A stretch of 59,649 bases of DNA from contig CAWBLP010000034.1 in assembly GCA_963789495.1 (NCBI GenBank), forward strand, positions 1-59,649. Reading direction: 5' to 3'. The position numbers and the translations under genes are program-made. Origin of the DNA: CAWBLP01 sp963789495 (GTDB taxonomy: Bacteria; Pseudomonadota; Alphaproteobacteria; Acetobacterales; Acetobacteraceae). Positions 45,164-54,069 of the stretch are shown in pieces (positions within the stretch are counted from its first letter, which is position 1; each line of letters starts with the position of its first letter). The notes below the pieces were generated by a model that saw only the letters and a list, made by a program, of their open reading frames with translations, searched no databases and was not told the origin of the DNA.

Positions 45164-47129
45164 TCACGCGATGCGGCTCACCAGACGCTCAGCCAAAGCG
45201 CGATGGTCCCGCCGTCCCGCTACAGGGACGGTCGGCACGGTCGGTGGCACAGGAGCGGATGCGGGCTGGCCTGCCGTCACGGCTGGGCGAGGGGCATCGG
45301 TTCGCCTTCCGCTGCCCCGCTTTCGACCGAGCGTTGAAAGCGGGACCAAAACCGGTCGCCGTAGCGATCCGACCCCAGCACCGACAACGCGGCCCGGGCA
45401 TACACCGCCATGTCCAGTTGCTCGTTCGCGCGCTGAACTTGCGCCATTCCATCCGCGCGAAGCCGCGGCTTGTCCTTGACCGTGACCAGCTCCTCGGCGA
45501 CCAGCTGCTTGACCTGTTCGGCGTCCAGGCCTTCCGGCAGATGCACCCAGCCGGGCGGGAACGATCCGTCCTCGCCGCGCGTCAGCCACAGGCGCCGGTA
45601 GAGCTCGGCCTTGAACACGTCCACCGAGACCGTCCACAGCCGCAGCCCGCGCTTGATCTTCCGACCGCTTTCGGTCACGTCGACCATCGTCGGGCCCGTC
45701 ACCGGCGAGGCCTTGTTCCATCCGGGAACGCCCTTCACCGGCACGATGCGCAAGTTCCGCAATCGGCGAATCTGCGAGTAGACGCCCGCGGTGTGCTGGC
45801 CGCCGGTGTCGACGCCGGCCTTCGCAATCCGGATCGTGCCGCCGCCTTCGACCGGCCAATTCTTGGTCGAGGATTGTTTTCGCCTTCTCCCATGGCATCC
45901 ACCCGACGCCGGGATCACCGTCGATCACCGCGGTGTCCACCAGCCAGGACGTGTACGCCAGGCCCCCAACCCCATACGGCGAGCTCGAGCCGCGCGGGCG
46001 CGGCCTGGTTGTCGATCCCGGCCGTCAGCACCAGCGACATCACGCGGAACCACGCCCATCGGAAAGGCTCGCGCCGCTCAAACAGACGCTCTGCGTCGGG
46101 GGCATCGCCGCGCTCCTGAAAGGTTTCCCCGAGGATCGTATTGCGAAATGTTTTGATCGCATCCGGTCCAGCATTCATGGCCTTTTCCCAATCTGCAGCG
46201 ATGTCGGCCCAGCTAAGCCATCCGACCGGGCTGTACAGCGATGACACATGAAACCCGATGCAGCCGCGCGTGGTCGGCGCCGCGGTCGCTCGCCATTCCC
46301 CGCGGGATAGCATCTCGGTTTTGTCGCCCTCGGTCGCTGACGCGCCACATTTTTCGCAGTGATAGGCAGCGGTTTCCGGCTTGCCCTTCGTCCACCGGAG
46401 CTGCTCGAAGCGCAGGTGCTGCATATGCTGGCAATGCGGGCATGGAACGAAAAAGCGGCGTTGATCTGACGCCCGATACTCGCGCTCGATTGTGGATCGC
46501 CCCGAGAAAGTCGGGGTGCTGGCCAGAAAAATCTTCCTGCGAAACCCAAACGATCGTGTCCTGGCTTCGGCCAGCGCCACCGGGTCGCCTTCGCCTCCGG
46601 CATCGCTGGGATAACCGTCGACCTCGTCCAAAAACAGGAACCGCGCCGGCATTGATCTCAACCCGACAGCGGAATTTGCCCCGGTGATGATGGCGACGCC
46701 GCCGGGAAAATCCTTTTGCAGAATCGTGTTGTTACTGTCCCGCGACCTCGCCGGAGCCACTTTACCGCGCAACGACGGCGTGGAGGTTACCAGGGGCTCG
46801 AGACGCTGCTTCGAATACCGCTTTCCCAACTCAACTGTCGGTTGCACGATCATCATCGGGCCCGGCACGACATCGATCACATAGCCAACGAAATTCGTTC
46901 CGGTCTCGGTCGCCCCAACCTGGGCACCTTTCATGAACACGATCCGCTGTGCCGGATGAGCCGGCGCGAGAGCATCGGCGATCGCGCGCAAGTAGGGCGT
47001 GCGGTTGGTGCGGAACGGTCCCGGCTCGGCCGAGGCTCGGCCCGTCAGAATTCGGTTCGCGTCGGCCCATTCGCTACGTCGTTGCTCGGATCGGGTCGTC
47101 AGGGCGGCCTGAATGATGTCGGCGACCAC
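45164..47129 (-). pseudogene. Phage terminase large subunit (GpA family), frameshifted
   Basis: ATPase-nuclease that cuts and pumps phage DNA into the procapsid. From 47129 the ATPase half shows the adenine/Walker A region RIVFMKGAQVGATETGTNF, the Walker B-like RFLFLDEVDGYPSDAGGEGD, the coupling motif FLASTPTFSGRSTIEREYR, and a zinc-finger insert CPHCQHMQHL/YHCEKCGA typical of lambda GpA-type enzymes. The frame then moves near 45965 (VDTAVIDGDPGVGWMPWEKA), near 45870 (IRIAKAGVDTGGQHTAGVYS, the nuclease region) and near 45285 before a natural-looking end GRRDHRALAERLVSRIA at 45164. It overlaps terS by 56 bases. Confidence 0.85.
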
Positions 47130-47781
47130 AGCATGCGGCGTGCGTGGTCATGGCGGCCTCCGTGTGCCGCGCAGCGGATTGCAGGCGCCAGTCCGCTGCC
47201 GGATCGGCCACGGCCGCCAATTGCGTCGCGGACGCCGGCCTCCAGCTCCGCCAGGAGGCTGCAGGTGGCACGCCCAGCCGCGCGGCCATGACAGCCGCGA
47301 CACGGGCCGGCCATGCCTGCCAGGCGTCGCGCAGGGCCCTCGCAGCGTCAAACAGCACGGCATCGGCCAGGGCACGCGGCACAAGTTCGCTGCGCCGCTC
47401 CAGGAGTTTCAGCTCGGTCAGCCGGACTTTCAGGCTCTCGTGCGTCGCGCGCGCGGAGTCGTAGCTGGGTGCGGCGCCGCTGGCGGGATCGGCACCCCGG
47501 TTGCCGGCAGCCGGCGGCTGGGCCGTGGTGCTGACCGATGTCGGTTCGTGACGCGACACCAGAATGCGGGCGGCGATCAACTGGTCCACCGCAATGTCCG
47601 CGACGATCAAGCCGCTCGGCAGCACCGCCGGCGCTGTGAGCGACCCGCGGGCAATCCATTCGGTGATGCGCGACGGCGCGCAGCCGAGCCAGCGGGCGAA
47701 CGCGGCTTTCTGCAGCGGGGCAGGTGGCAGCATCCCGTCCGGAACCTCGATGCGTGATGGCCGGCCTTTGCGTTTGGTCAC
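47074..47781 (-). CDS. Phage terminase small subunit (Nu1-like)
   Basis: 235-residue DNA-recognition subunit of the packaging enzyme. The N-terminus has a winged-helix/HTH typical of lambda Nu1 homologues: PLQKAAFARWLGCAPSRITE and WIARGSLTAPAVLPSGLIV. A helical dimerisation region follows (ARATHESLKVRLTELKLLER, LFDAARALRDAWQAWPARVA). The last 60 residues may be in a shifted frame after MAARLGVPPAA. It lies directly upstream of terL and close to a dense cluster of CGTCAG hexamers that could be its binding site. Confidence 0.75.
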   Translation of the reverse strand: MTKRKGRPSRIEVPDGMLPPAPLQKAAFARWLGCAPSRITEWIARGSLTAPAVLPSGLIVADIAVDQLIAARILVSRHEPTSVSTTAQPPAAGNRGADPASGAAPSYDSARATHESLKVRLTELKLLERRSELVPRALADAVLFDAARALRDAWQAWPARVAAVMAARLGVPPAASWRSWRPASATQLAAVADPAADWRLQSAARHTEAAMTTHAACCGRRHHSGRPDDPIRATT

Positions 47782-48167
47782 GGGCTGTTCCTATGGCTTT
47801 CCGTTAATCCGAAATTTCGCTGACGCTGGCGATGAGTCGGGCTGCGCAATCCCCGCGCCTCGTAGGACCCCAGGGGGGACCCAAGGCAGGGGGGTGGGAT
47901 GGGATGCCGCCGCAGGTGGTGCCGCTGTGCGGGCAGCGTGCGGGCGGCTTGGGGGTGCGGTGGCCAGGGGCTCGGTCGCCGCCGGTGCCGCCCGGGGGGC
48001 GCGGTGAAGCAGGGCGGCCCGCCCGGATGAGCCGCCGCCGGGGGCTGGTGCTGGCCCGGCTGGGACTGCGCTGGGACGCCTCCTGCAGGCTTTGCAGGGA
48101 TTGTCACCCGTTTCCCGTTCCCCACGTCCTGGGCGCACGCGCACGCCATGGTCCCGGCCGGTCCGGG
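47782..48167. other. G-rich gap upstream of the terminase genes
   Basis: About 385 bases with runs of G (for example near 47868-47895 and 47990). Open frames on both strands give Pro- or Gly-rich sequence with no family features, so no gene is called. It leads into the CGTCAG cluster. Confidence 0.35.
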
Positions 48168-48580
48168 CGTCAGCGTCAGCCCGTCAGCACCCCTATAGGG
48201 TGGTGCTGACGTGACGTGACGCGACTGGCATGCCCTTGCGTCAGGTATGACGGATACTGACGTCAGGCTGACGCGGCTCACAGGAGCCACACCAGATCGG
48301 CAGTCAGTCCGATTTTACCCTTGTCTTTCAAGGCATTCAGCATTGTCCGCAATTTCTCGCGTTCGGCTCCCGTCAGGGGTGCGTCAGCATCGGACCCAAG
48401 GCGGCCGATCCGGCGATATCCGGCCCGGACATCATCTCGCGTCAGCGTCAGCACTGACGCCATTCCTGGCATCGGGGCTCGCTCTTGCTACATCCGGTGC
48501 CGCGAACATGTCGATCAGGTCTTTGAGCCAGCCCCCTTGGGTGTCCGTCAGGACACGCGGATGGCTGGCGGACCCTGACG
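48168..48580. repeat. Cluster of CGTCAG hexamers near terminase, possible packaging site
   Basis: CGTCAG or its complement CTGACG occurs at 48168, 48174, 48182, 48206, 48239, 48257, 48261 and 48268, eight times in 106 bases. It occurs again at 48371, 48382, 48440, 48446, 48454, 48546 and 48575. Near-copies (GTGACG twice, ATGACG once) lie between them. At 48182-48211 two copies form an inverted repeat around CCCTATAGGG. Dense short repeats next to a terminase small-subunit gene recall cos/pac recognition sites; an origin is the alternative because the replication gene is also adjacent. Confidence 0.5.
48278..48472 (-). CDS. Hypothetical small phage protein
   Basis: 64 residues from ATG 48472: MPGMASVLTLTRDDVRAGYR, then GAEREKLRTMLNALKDKGKI, GLTADLVWLL. 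Charged and helical with no recognised domain. It overlaps the end of the primase-helicase by 41 bases, perhaps because a frame shift hides the true end of that gene. Confidence 0.5.
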   Translation of the reverse strand: MPGMASVLTLTRDDVRAGYRRIGRLGSDADAPLTGAEREKLRTMLNALKDKGKIGLTADLVWLL

Positions 48581-50243
48581 ACGCTTCCTCGGGCATGACA
48601 ACGCAGGTGGTCACGTCCTCGCCGTGCTGGTTATGGCCCAGCACCAGCGGATCAAGCCGAAAGCCGAAGGTTGCTCCCTTGGTCAGGTCACGCTGCTTAA
48701 CCACGGTGGCGGTCTTCACACCCGTAGCGTTGTAGCCTTCACCTCGATTTCGGTATCGATCGCCGCACGCAGGAGGCTATGTCCGCGCGCGCCCTTGGCG
48801 GCGTCTTTGCCGCTATGATGCACGAACAGCACGCATGCGCCCGTCTCCTGCCGGATCAGGTCCATGCACCGAACCAACGCACCCATGTCATCCGGGGCGT
48901 TTTCGTTGCCACCCCGCCAGAGCGCGGCTCAGCGTGTCCACCACGAGCAGCTTCACGGACTGCCTCATGCGTTCCGCCGCGACCTTCACTTTGGCGATCA
49001 AAGCGGGCGTGTCGGTCTCAAGGATCGAGTAGGTTCAGCGCATGCGGGACGGCTGCGAAATGGACCTTATCGCCCGACTGGCAGTGATGGTTGCGCCAGG
49101 CCACCACGCGGTTGCGGAAGCCGATGCCGCCTTCCAACGCGCAGTAGATCACGCCGCCCTGCTCAACGCGCCGGCCGTTCCACGGCTTGCCGGCTGCGAC
49201 GTGCAGGGCTAGGTCAGTCGTCCAGAACGTTTTGCCGGCGTTGGAGTTGGGGTAGACCACAGCGGCGCCTTGTTCGATAAGCATGCCCTGTAACCAAGTC
49301 GCGCGCGTCCAGCACGGACTGGATGTCATCGAACCACAGTAGCCCGTCGTTGGGGCGCGACGCCTTTGCGGCCTCCTGGGCTTTCTCGGCCGCCAGCGCC
49401 TCCAATTCCTCGGCCGTGCCGCCGCTGGCCAACCAGTTGGTTACATCGCCCTTTGCCGGCAGATCGGGCAGGTGCAGCACCTTCACCGACGCGGTGATGC
49501 CCGCCAGCCGCCGGGCCACGTCGAAAGCGTAGTCCGGCCCGGGCAGGACGGGCTCGCCGTCCGGGTGGAACTTCAGCCGGCCGTCCGGGTGGCTCGCCTG
49601 TGGGTCGTTATCAGGCAGCAACACCACGCGCCGCCCCCGGAAGTGCTCGTTGAAATTATCCTGCCACTTCCCCACGCCGCCGGGGTCGGTAGCGGCGATC
49701 AGGCCGCGCTCCCGAAGGGCGTCGGCATCCTTTTCGCCTTCGGTGACGAACATCATGGCATGCGGTGCAGTGCGCAGCAGATCTGGCAACGGTACGGCAC
49801 CAGCGTCGTGCCCTTCACCGACCAGATCCATCCGCCCGCTCCATCGGGTCGCCGTTGGCGGAAGTCCTTAGGCTCGTAGCGCACCACCTGGAAACAGCGC
49901 CCCATCCGCGTCATGGTAGTCGAAGGCAGCTACGAGCCTGCGTTCAGCCGCCGCCTTTGGTGCGGCAATCTCCTCCAGGAAGCCGCCATCCTCAAGCCAT
50001 TGCATCGCGGAACCGTTGGCCAGGCCGCGCTTGACGCGCAGCAAGTCCAGCACGCCGCCGCCTTCACCGGCCTCGTGGTCAAACCATGTTCCCCGCCTGT
50101 CGCCCGCGATCTCCACCGCGAGGCCGCCGTGCGAGCCAACCGCAATTGGGGCTCGGTAGACAGTTCCTGGTTGGGCTGGCCGAATCCGCAATCGCAACGG
50201 GCTGTGTCAGCGTCGACCAATCGATGTCGAAATGCAGGTTCAC
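48432..50243 (-). pseudogene. Phage primase-helicase (Toprim plus RepA-like ATPase), frameshifted
   Basis: Replication protein. From a GTG at 50243 (VNLHFDIDWSTLTQPVAIAD), overlapping the previous stop, it passes through the N-terminal primase region RRGTWFDHEAGEGGGVLDLL. The Toprim domain has MMFVTEGEKDADALRERG and VVLLPDNDPQA. A RepA-type hexameric ATPase follows with Walker A VVYPNSNAGKTFWTTDLALH, GGVIYCALEGGIGFRNRVVA and the end VTTCVVMPEEASSGSASHP. Shifts occur near 50190, 49870, 49300, 49020 and 48720. All expected blocks are present in order, so one protein of about 600 residues is inferred. Confidence 0.75.
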
Positions 50244-50429
50244 GCGGTGACCGCCCGGCGCAATTCGGCCTGCGCCTCGGCAGCAACCGAAAGGGCGACA
50301 TCCACGTCTTGCTCAAAGCGCAGGGCATGCGACAACATGATCAGCTCTGCCAGATCAGCGCTCAGCCATCCGCACGACCCGGCTGGCAGAGGAACGGGTC
50401 AGATCGCCAATCTCCGGACTCCCCTTCAT
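50240..50429 (-). CDS. Hypothetical small protein (one frameshift)
   Basis: From ATG 50429, overlapping the previous stop: MKGSPEIGDLTRSSASRVVR, then after a shift near 50360 DLAELIMLSHALRFEQDVDV and ALSVAAEAQAELRRAVTA, ending at 50240 over the GTG of the primase-helicase. About 63 residues, helical. No family recognised. Confidence 0.45.
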
Positions 50430-50608
50430 GCGCCACCTCCGCCGAGCTTCTCCCGAACGCGGGCAATGTGCGCCGGAGAGGTGGCAAGCATCCACGCAAG
50501 CTCTTCATTAGAGGGCGGCTCGCCCGTTTCGGCCGTAACGCGGTTGATCAGATTTGCGACCGTCAGAGCGCGGCCCTTCGGCACTCGTGCGCGATAAGGA
50601 GGCTTCAT
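50426..50608 (-). CDS. Small HTH-like phage protein
   Basis: 60 residues from ATG 50608 (MKPPYRARVPKGRALTVANL). The stretch EPPSNEELAWMLATSPAHIA, RVREKL looks like a helix-turn-helix, so it may bind DNA. Both ends overlap neighbours by 4 bases (ATGA), placing it in one tightly packed early operon. Confidence 0.5.
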   Translation of the reverse strand: MKPPYRARVPKGRALTVANLINRVTAETGEPPSNEELAWMLATSPAHIARVREKLGGGGA

Positions 50609-50916
50609 GCCGCCACCTCGCGCAGTTCCGCAGCCCGGTGGCTCAACCGTTCGGCGGCGGCGTGCATGCCGATCTGCAGCAGGCGATCGGCGACATGATC
50701 GAGATGGGCTGCCCGCCGGACGGCGCACGCCACAGCCCTTGCGGCCGCAGCCTCTCCACCGCTATAGAGTTGGGCGTCGTTGCTTTGCCAAATTGCTGGA
50801 AGGGGCGCCTGTGCCGGGCGCCCTTTTCGATTTAGGGGCGGCGGCCCCGTCCAGGGCCGGCGAAACGACGGGTTCTGATCTGGCCAGCTCATGGCCGCTG
50901 CGCGGGCCGCGTCCAT
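50605..50916 (-). CDS. Hypothetical phage protein
   Basis: 103 residues from ATG 50916 (MDAARAAAMSWPDQNPSFRR). The N-terminal half is Pro/Arg-rich and the C-terminal half helical (RAAHLDHVADRLLQIGMHAA, AERLSHRAAELREVAA). No family recognised. It lies just after the AlpA gene. Confidence 0.45.
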   Translation of the reverse strand: MDAARAAAMSWPDQNPSFRRPWTGPPPLNRKGRPAQAPLPAIWQSNDAQLYSGGEAAAARAVACAVRRAAHLDHVADRLLQIGMHAAAERLSHRAAELREVAA

Positions 50917-50917
50917 C

Positions 50918-51118
50918 TTATGCAGCCTGAACCTTGGCGCGTTCCGCCACTTTTGTGGCGATGTGGTCGTCAATCTCCTCTTCGATCCAGGCGACCGTCA
51001 TCGAACTAAGGCGGACGCGCTTCGGAAACTGGCCAGCCTTTTCCAACCTGTCTACGTGCATGCGGCTGTAGGGTATGCCCTTGAGCGCCCGCAGTTCAGG
51101 AAACCGAAGGAACCTCAT
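50918..51118 (-). CDS. AlpA-family transcriptional regulator / excisionase-like protein
   Basis: 66-residue DNA-binding protein of the AlpA/phage regulator type: MRFLRFPELRALKGIPYSRM, HVDRLEKAGQFPKRVRLSSM, TVAWIEEEIDDHIATKVAER. The helix-turn-helix followed by WxxxEIDxW-like WIEEEIDDH is the family pattern. In phages and islands these proteins regulate or assist excision by the neighbouring integrase. It is divergent from the MerR-like gene across a gap with an inverted-repeat operator. Confidence 0.85.
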   Translation of the reverse strand: MRFLRFPELRALKGIPYSRMHVDRLEKAGQFPKRVRLSSMTVAWIEEEIDDHIATKVAERAKVQAA

Positions 51119-51136
51119 GTGCGAACTCCAAAAACT

Positions 51137-51203
51137 AACATACGTCTGTCGTCTCTACTGGATACGCTTTGGGGTTGCAAGATATAGACGACATACGTAG
51201 GTT
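51137..51203. promoter_or_regulatory. 18-bp inverted-repeat operator between divergent regulators
   Basis: AACATACGTCTGTCGTCT (51137-51154) and AGACGACATACGTAGGTT (51186-51203) are inverted copies matching at 16 of 18 positions, separated by 31 bases. They lie in the 111-base gap between the divergent AlpA (minus) and MerR-like (plus) genes, so they are likely binding sites of one of the two regulators controlling both promoters. Confidence 0.65.
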
Positions 51204-51229
51204 ATTTCCCGAGGGGGAGGTCTTCCGTC

Positions 51230-51742
51230 TTGGATGAGGATCACGAGCGCTATTCATCGGCAGAGGTCTGCGACGCGACGGGTCTGCGGCGGACGACCCT
51301 CGAGGCGTGGATTCTCCGCCGCTATCTTGATCTGTCATCTGGGCCGGGCACGGGCCGGGAGCGCCGGTTCACCCTCGATGAGGTGATCCTTATTGCAGTC
51401 ACAGCGGAGCTCACCAGACTAGGGCTCACCGTAGGGGCTGCCGCATATGCTGCCGGGATGCTTCCCAGGTTGATGGTAGATGGTCACGAACTGAAGCTTC
51501 ACGAGGAGGGCTGGCTGCTTGTCCTAGCTCCGTCGTTGGCGCCAGTAGGCGTGGATACCACGAAAAGGCCCATTGACCTGATCAAGCCTCATTCGCTGGC
51601 GGATTTGCGCCAGTTCATCCGAGAGAAGCACAATAACCCCGCAGCGGTCCTAATTGCCGACGTCTCGGCTATCAGGAAGAGAACCGTCGATCGCCTCGCG
51701 GTCGCTATCCCGAAGGCGAAAGGGCGGCCACGCAAGACGTAG
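51230..51742 (+). CDS. MerR-like helix-turn-helix regulator
   Basis: 170 residues from a TTG at 51230. The N-terminal domain RYSSAEVCDATGLRRTTLEA, WILRRYLDLSS, RRFTLDEVILIAVTAELTRL resembles a MerR-type winged helix. The C-terminal half (KRPIDLIKPHSLADLRQFIR, AAVLIADVSAIRKRTVDRLA) is unassigned. GGGGAGG lies about 12 bases ahead of the start. It is the only plus-strand gene of the element and probably acts as its repressor, working on the flanking inverted repeat; that role is inferred. Its 3' end overlaps the integrase 3' end by 38 bases. Confidence 0.65.
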   Translation: MDEDHERYSSAEVCDATGLRRTTLEAWILRRYLDLSSGPGTGRERRFTLDEVILIAVTAELTRLGLTVGAAAYAAGMLPRLMVDGHELKLHEEGWLLVLAPSLAPVGVDTTKRPIDLIKPHSLADLRQFIREKHNNPAAVLIADVSAIRKRTVDRLAVAIPKAKGRPRKT

Positions 51743-53072
51743 CGGTCCCACGAACGACCACATCTCGGAGCCGTGCCTCCCATAATTCCAGGCACTCACG
51801 TTTCTCCGCCTCATAGCTGTGCCGGTCATAGACCTTGTGCAGCCCTGGCTTGGCGTGAGCGATTACCAACTCGCGGACCATATCCTGCACCGGCAGAGCG
51901 GACAGGTGCGTACGCATGGTTCGGCGCAGATCGTGAAATTTCCAGCCCGTGACGCCGCTCAGCTTGTCCAGACGTTCCTTGGCTTTGCTGAAACCATTGA
52001 CTGGCTTCGCCCCGCTGGTGGTACTGAAAACGAAGTCGCCCGCGTTGAAGCGGGGCAGGGACTTCAGTAGGGCAAGCGCATCGGGAGAGAGAGGCACCTC
52101 ATGCGCTCGGTCGCCCTTCATGCGTTCGGCCGGGATAGTCCAGAGCCTGCGCCCGAAGTCCACCTCCTGCCACGCCATCTCGGCAACCTCACGCTCACGC
52201 TGGCCGGTCAGGATCAGGAGCCAATCAACGGGCCGTAGGGATATCCCATTGGCTTGGTGGTATCGCGTTTCACGTCACGCCTGCGGGCCTCGGCGAGCTC
52301 CGACGACATCGGTAGGGCCGCCCGCGGCGGACCATATCGCCGCCAATTCGGGATCCAATAGCACCCGCTCGCGCGGCTCACGCTTGCCGATCAGATCCTT
52401 TGGGCTCAGCCGTTCTATGGGGGAGGCGGTGATACCGAACTCATGCGTGCCGATCGCCCAGTTGAATAGTCGCCGGAGATAACCGAGGGCATTGTGGGCC
52501 TGATACGGCGCCCCGCGCTTCACGATGTCCCGGATTGCCGCCGCCGCTTCCTCGGGCAGAATGTCGGTGACAGGGCGGTCCCGCCATCGCTTCACGAACT
52601 CAGCATTAACGATCCGCTTCGCTTCTTCGGCCTTTGCCAGCCCCACGGCGTGCCGTTCCAGAAACTGCGCAGCCACGGTGCCGAAGGTGTTGACCTGCCG
52701 CCGCAGCTCCGTCGCACGGCGCCGCGCGTCCTCCACCTTTGGGTCGATGCCTTTCTGGATCAGGGCGAGCCAAGTCCGTGCCTTTTCTCTCGCTTCCCCG
52801 AGCGTCAGGGCGCCGTCTTGGATCATTTCAATGGAGGCAAATCGTCCCGCGTCGTGATCCTTCGGCGGAATGTAGCAGTTGCCCAGCGCCCGGCGGGTCG
52901 GATTCCTGGGGTTCATCGGATAGCGAGCGATCAGGACGAAACTGCGATGCCCCGTAGAGGTGACGCGCAGCGCCAGGCCGGGAACGATCGCATCAAAGTA
53001 GTCGATCCTGCCACTCGCAGGCCGCCGCTTTTCCGACGCGATGAACCGATCCGAGAGGGTGATCCTCGCCAT
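51705..53072 (-). CDS. Tyrosine recombinase / integrase, P4 type (one frameshift)
   Basis: Site-specific recombinase that inserts the element. From ATG 53072 (MARITLSDRFIASEKRRPAS) it has the P4-type N-terminal arm-binding domain (ALTLGEAREKARTWLALIQK) and core-binding domain (AHNALGYLRRLFNWAIGTHE). A shift near 52270 leads to the catalytic domain: Arg in LILTGQREREVAEMAWQEVD, the HxxR block KFHDLRRTMRTHLS, and HKVYDRHSYEAEKRECLELW with the nucleophile Tyr. The two halves together make a normal 450-residue protein. It lies about 165 bases from a tRNA-like attachment sequence. Confidence 0.87.
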
Positions 53073-53236
53073 CCATCGTTCCCGTGCAAATTTTTGCCCC
53101 GCACCGCTTGCTCTGAGTGAGGGCAACCACGGGGCAACAAAATCGACCGTGTGACGAGGTTATGGCATGTTATTTCGTGTGTGACAAGAAAGGCCGCTGC
53201 GCAAGGTAAACGGCCACTTCGGCCACCTAACAGGTA

Positions 53237-53317
53237 GCGCCGTGTTAGCTGAGGTTATGGGCTGGGGGCTGGCTCATAACCGCTTGGTTGCAGGTTCGAG
53301 TCCTGCCGGGCGCACCA
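53237..53317 (+). other. tRNA-Met-like 3' half, probable attachment site
   Basis: The T-arm GCAGG-TTCGAGT-CCTGC, the 3' acceptor strand CGGGCGC, a discriminator A and CCA (53315-53317) are perfect, and an anticodon loop CTCATAA (CAT) precedes them. The 5' side is poor: the acceptor 5' strand lacks a base (GCGCCG for GCGCCCG) and the anticodon stem has a C-C mismatch. A good 3' half with a bad 5' half beside a P4-type integrase is what an attR left in a tRNA target looks like. A real tRNA-Met with sequence errors is the alternative. No intact copy is in the window. Confidence 0.5.
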
Positions 53318-53375
53318 CGACGTTACCGGGGCGGTGGACGGCCAAGCGGTCTGGCAAAGCCGGCGCGCCGGGTTA

Positions 53376-53663
53376 TCAGAACTGGCTGAGCCACCGGTCC
53401 TTCGCAGCGTGCTCATGCTCCTGACGAGCTCGCGCCGCTTCCGCATTGGCCGCTGCCTGGGATTGCTGCGCACCCCAGTAATTGCCACGTTCTGCCTGCC
53501 AGCGTGCGTCCTGGGCGTCACGATGGGCAGCGGAGGCATGTGCGCTGGCCTGATGCTCGCGGTAGTTCGACCATCCTGCGTATCCGCCCGGTCCCGGCGC
53601 GCAGCCGGCAAGCCCACCGGCAACGGTCAGCGCGATGCCCAGGCCGATCATGCGTAAGCCCAT
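53376..53663 (-). CDS. Small lipoprotein with Ala/Gln/His-rich tail
   Basis: 95 residues. The N-terminus MGLRMIGLGIALTVAGGLAG ends in a lipobox LAGC, so it should be a membrane-anchored lipoprotein. The mature part is rich in Ala, Gln, His and Arg and strongly helical (NYREHQASAHASAAHRDAQD, AANAEAARARQEHEHAAKD). GGAGGA lies 8 bases ahead of the ATG at 53663. No domain recognised. It lies just outside the integrated element. Confidence 0.75.
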   Translation of the reverse strand: MGLRMIGLGIALTVAGGLAGCAPGPGGYAGWSNYREHQASAHASAAHRDAQDARWQAERGNYWGAQQSQAAANAEAARARQEHEHAAKDRWLSQF

Positions 53664-54069
53664 GATGTCTGTCCTCCGTTGGGAGACGAATGTTCCTGCC
53701 GGAGCGAACGATGCCGACCAGGGCTGGTTGCGCTTTTGGCCGTTCACAGCCATGCCAGGAGGCACCTGCACGCGCGAGCACCACCCCCGCCGGGTGCCCT
53801 GCGGCGTGCTGAACCGGCCGGTGGATGGATGCCGGGACGCCTGGCGCCCTTCATGACGCCCTGGGGCGTGGCTGATTGGTGCATCGACGGGCTCGCAGCT
53901 TTCGTGCGGCCTGGACCGGATCGACCCTATTCGCGCAGTTCGCCCGGTGGGACCGCGCTCCGAGCAGGATTTTGCCTGACGCCGGGCGGCGCGTATGTCG
54001 CGCGCGTGGGTGGCGAACACCGACGCGGCTATTTACCGGATCGCAATCTGTCCTCCGTAGGCTATCTGC
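53664..54069. other. Intergenic region between divergent genes
   Basis: About 400 bases between the lipoprotein and the transglycosylase-like gene, which point away from each other, so promoters for both should be here. I see no clear consensus and no supported gene. Confidence 0.35.

Noticed and set aside
47778..48290. 170-codon minus-strand open frame upstream of terS (HNH endonuclease considered)
   Set aside because: Pro/His/Arg-rich without the Cys/His pattern of HNH proteins; probably a G-rich noncoding gap.
53360..53371. Perfect 12-bp palindrome CCGGCGCGCCGG as terminator of the lipoprotein gene
   Set aside because: No T-run follows on the minus strand; self-complementary GC 12-mers are common at this base composition.
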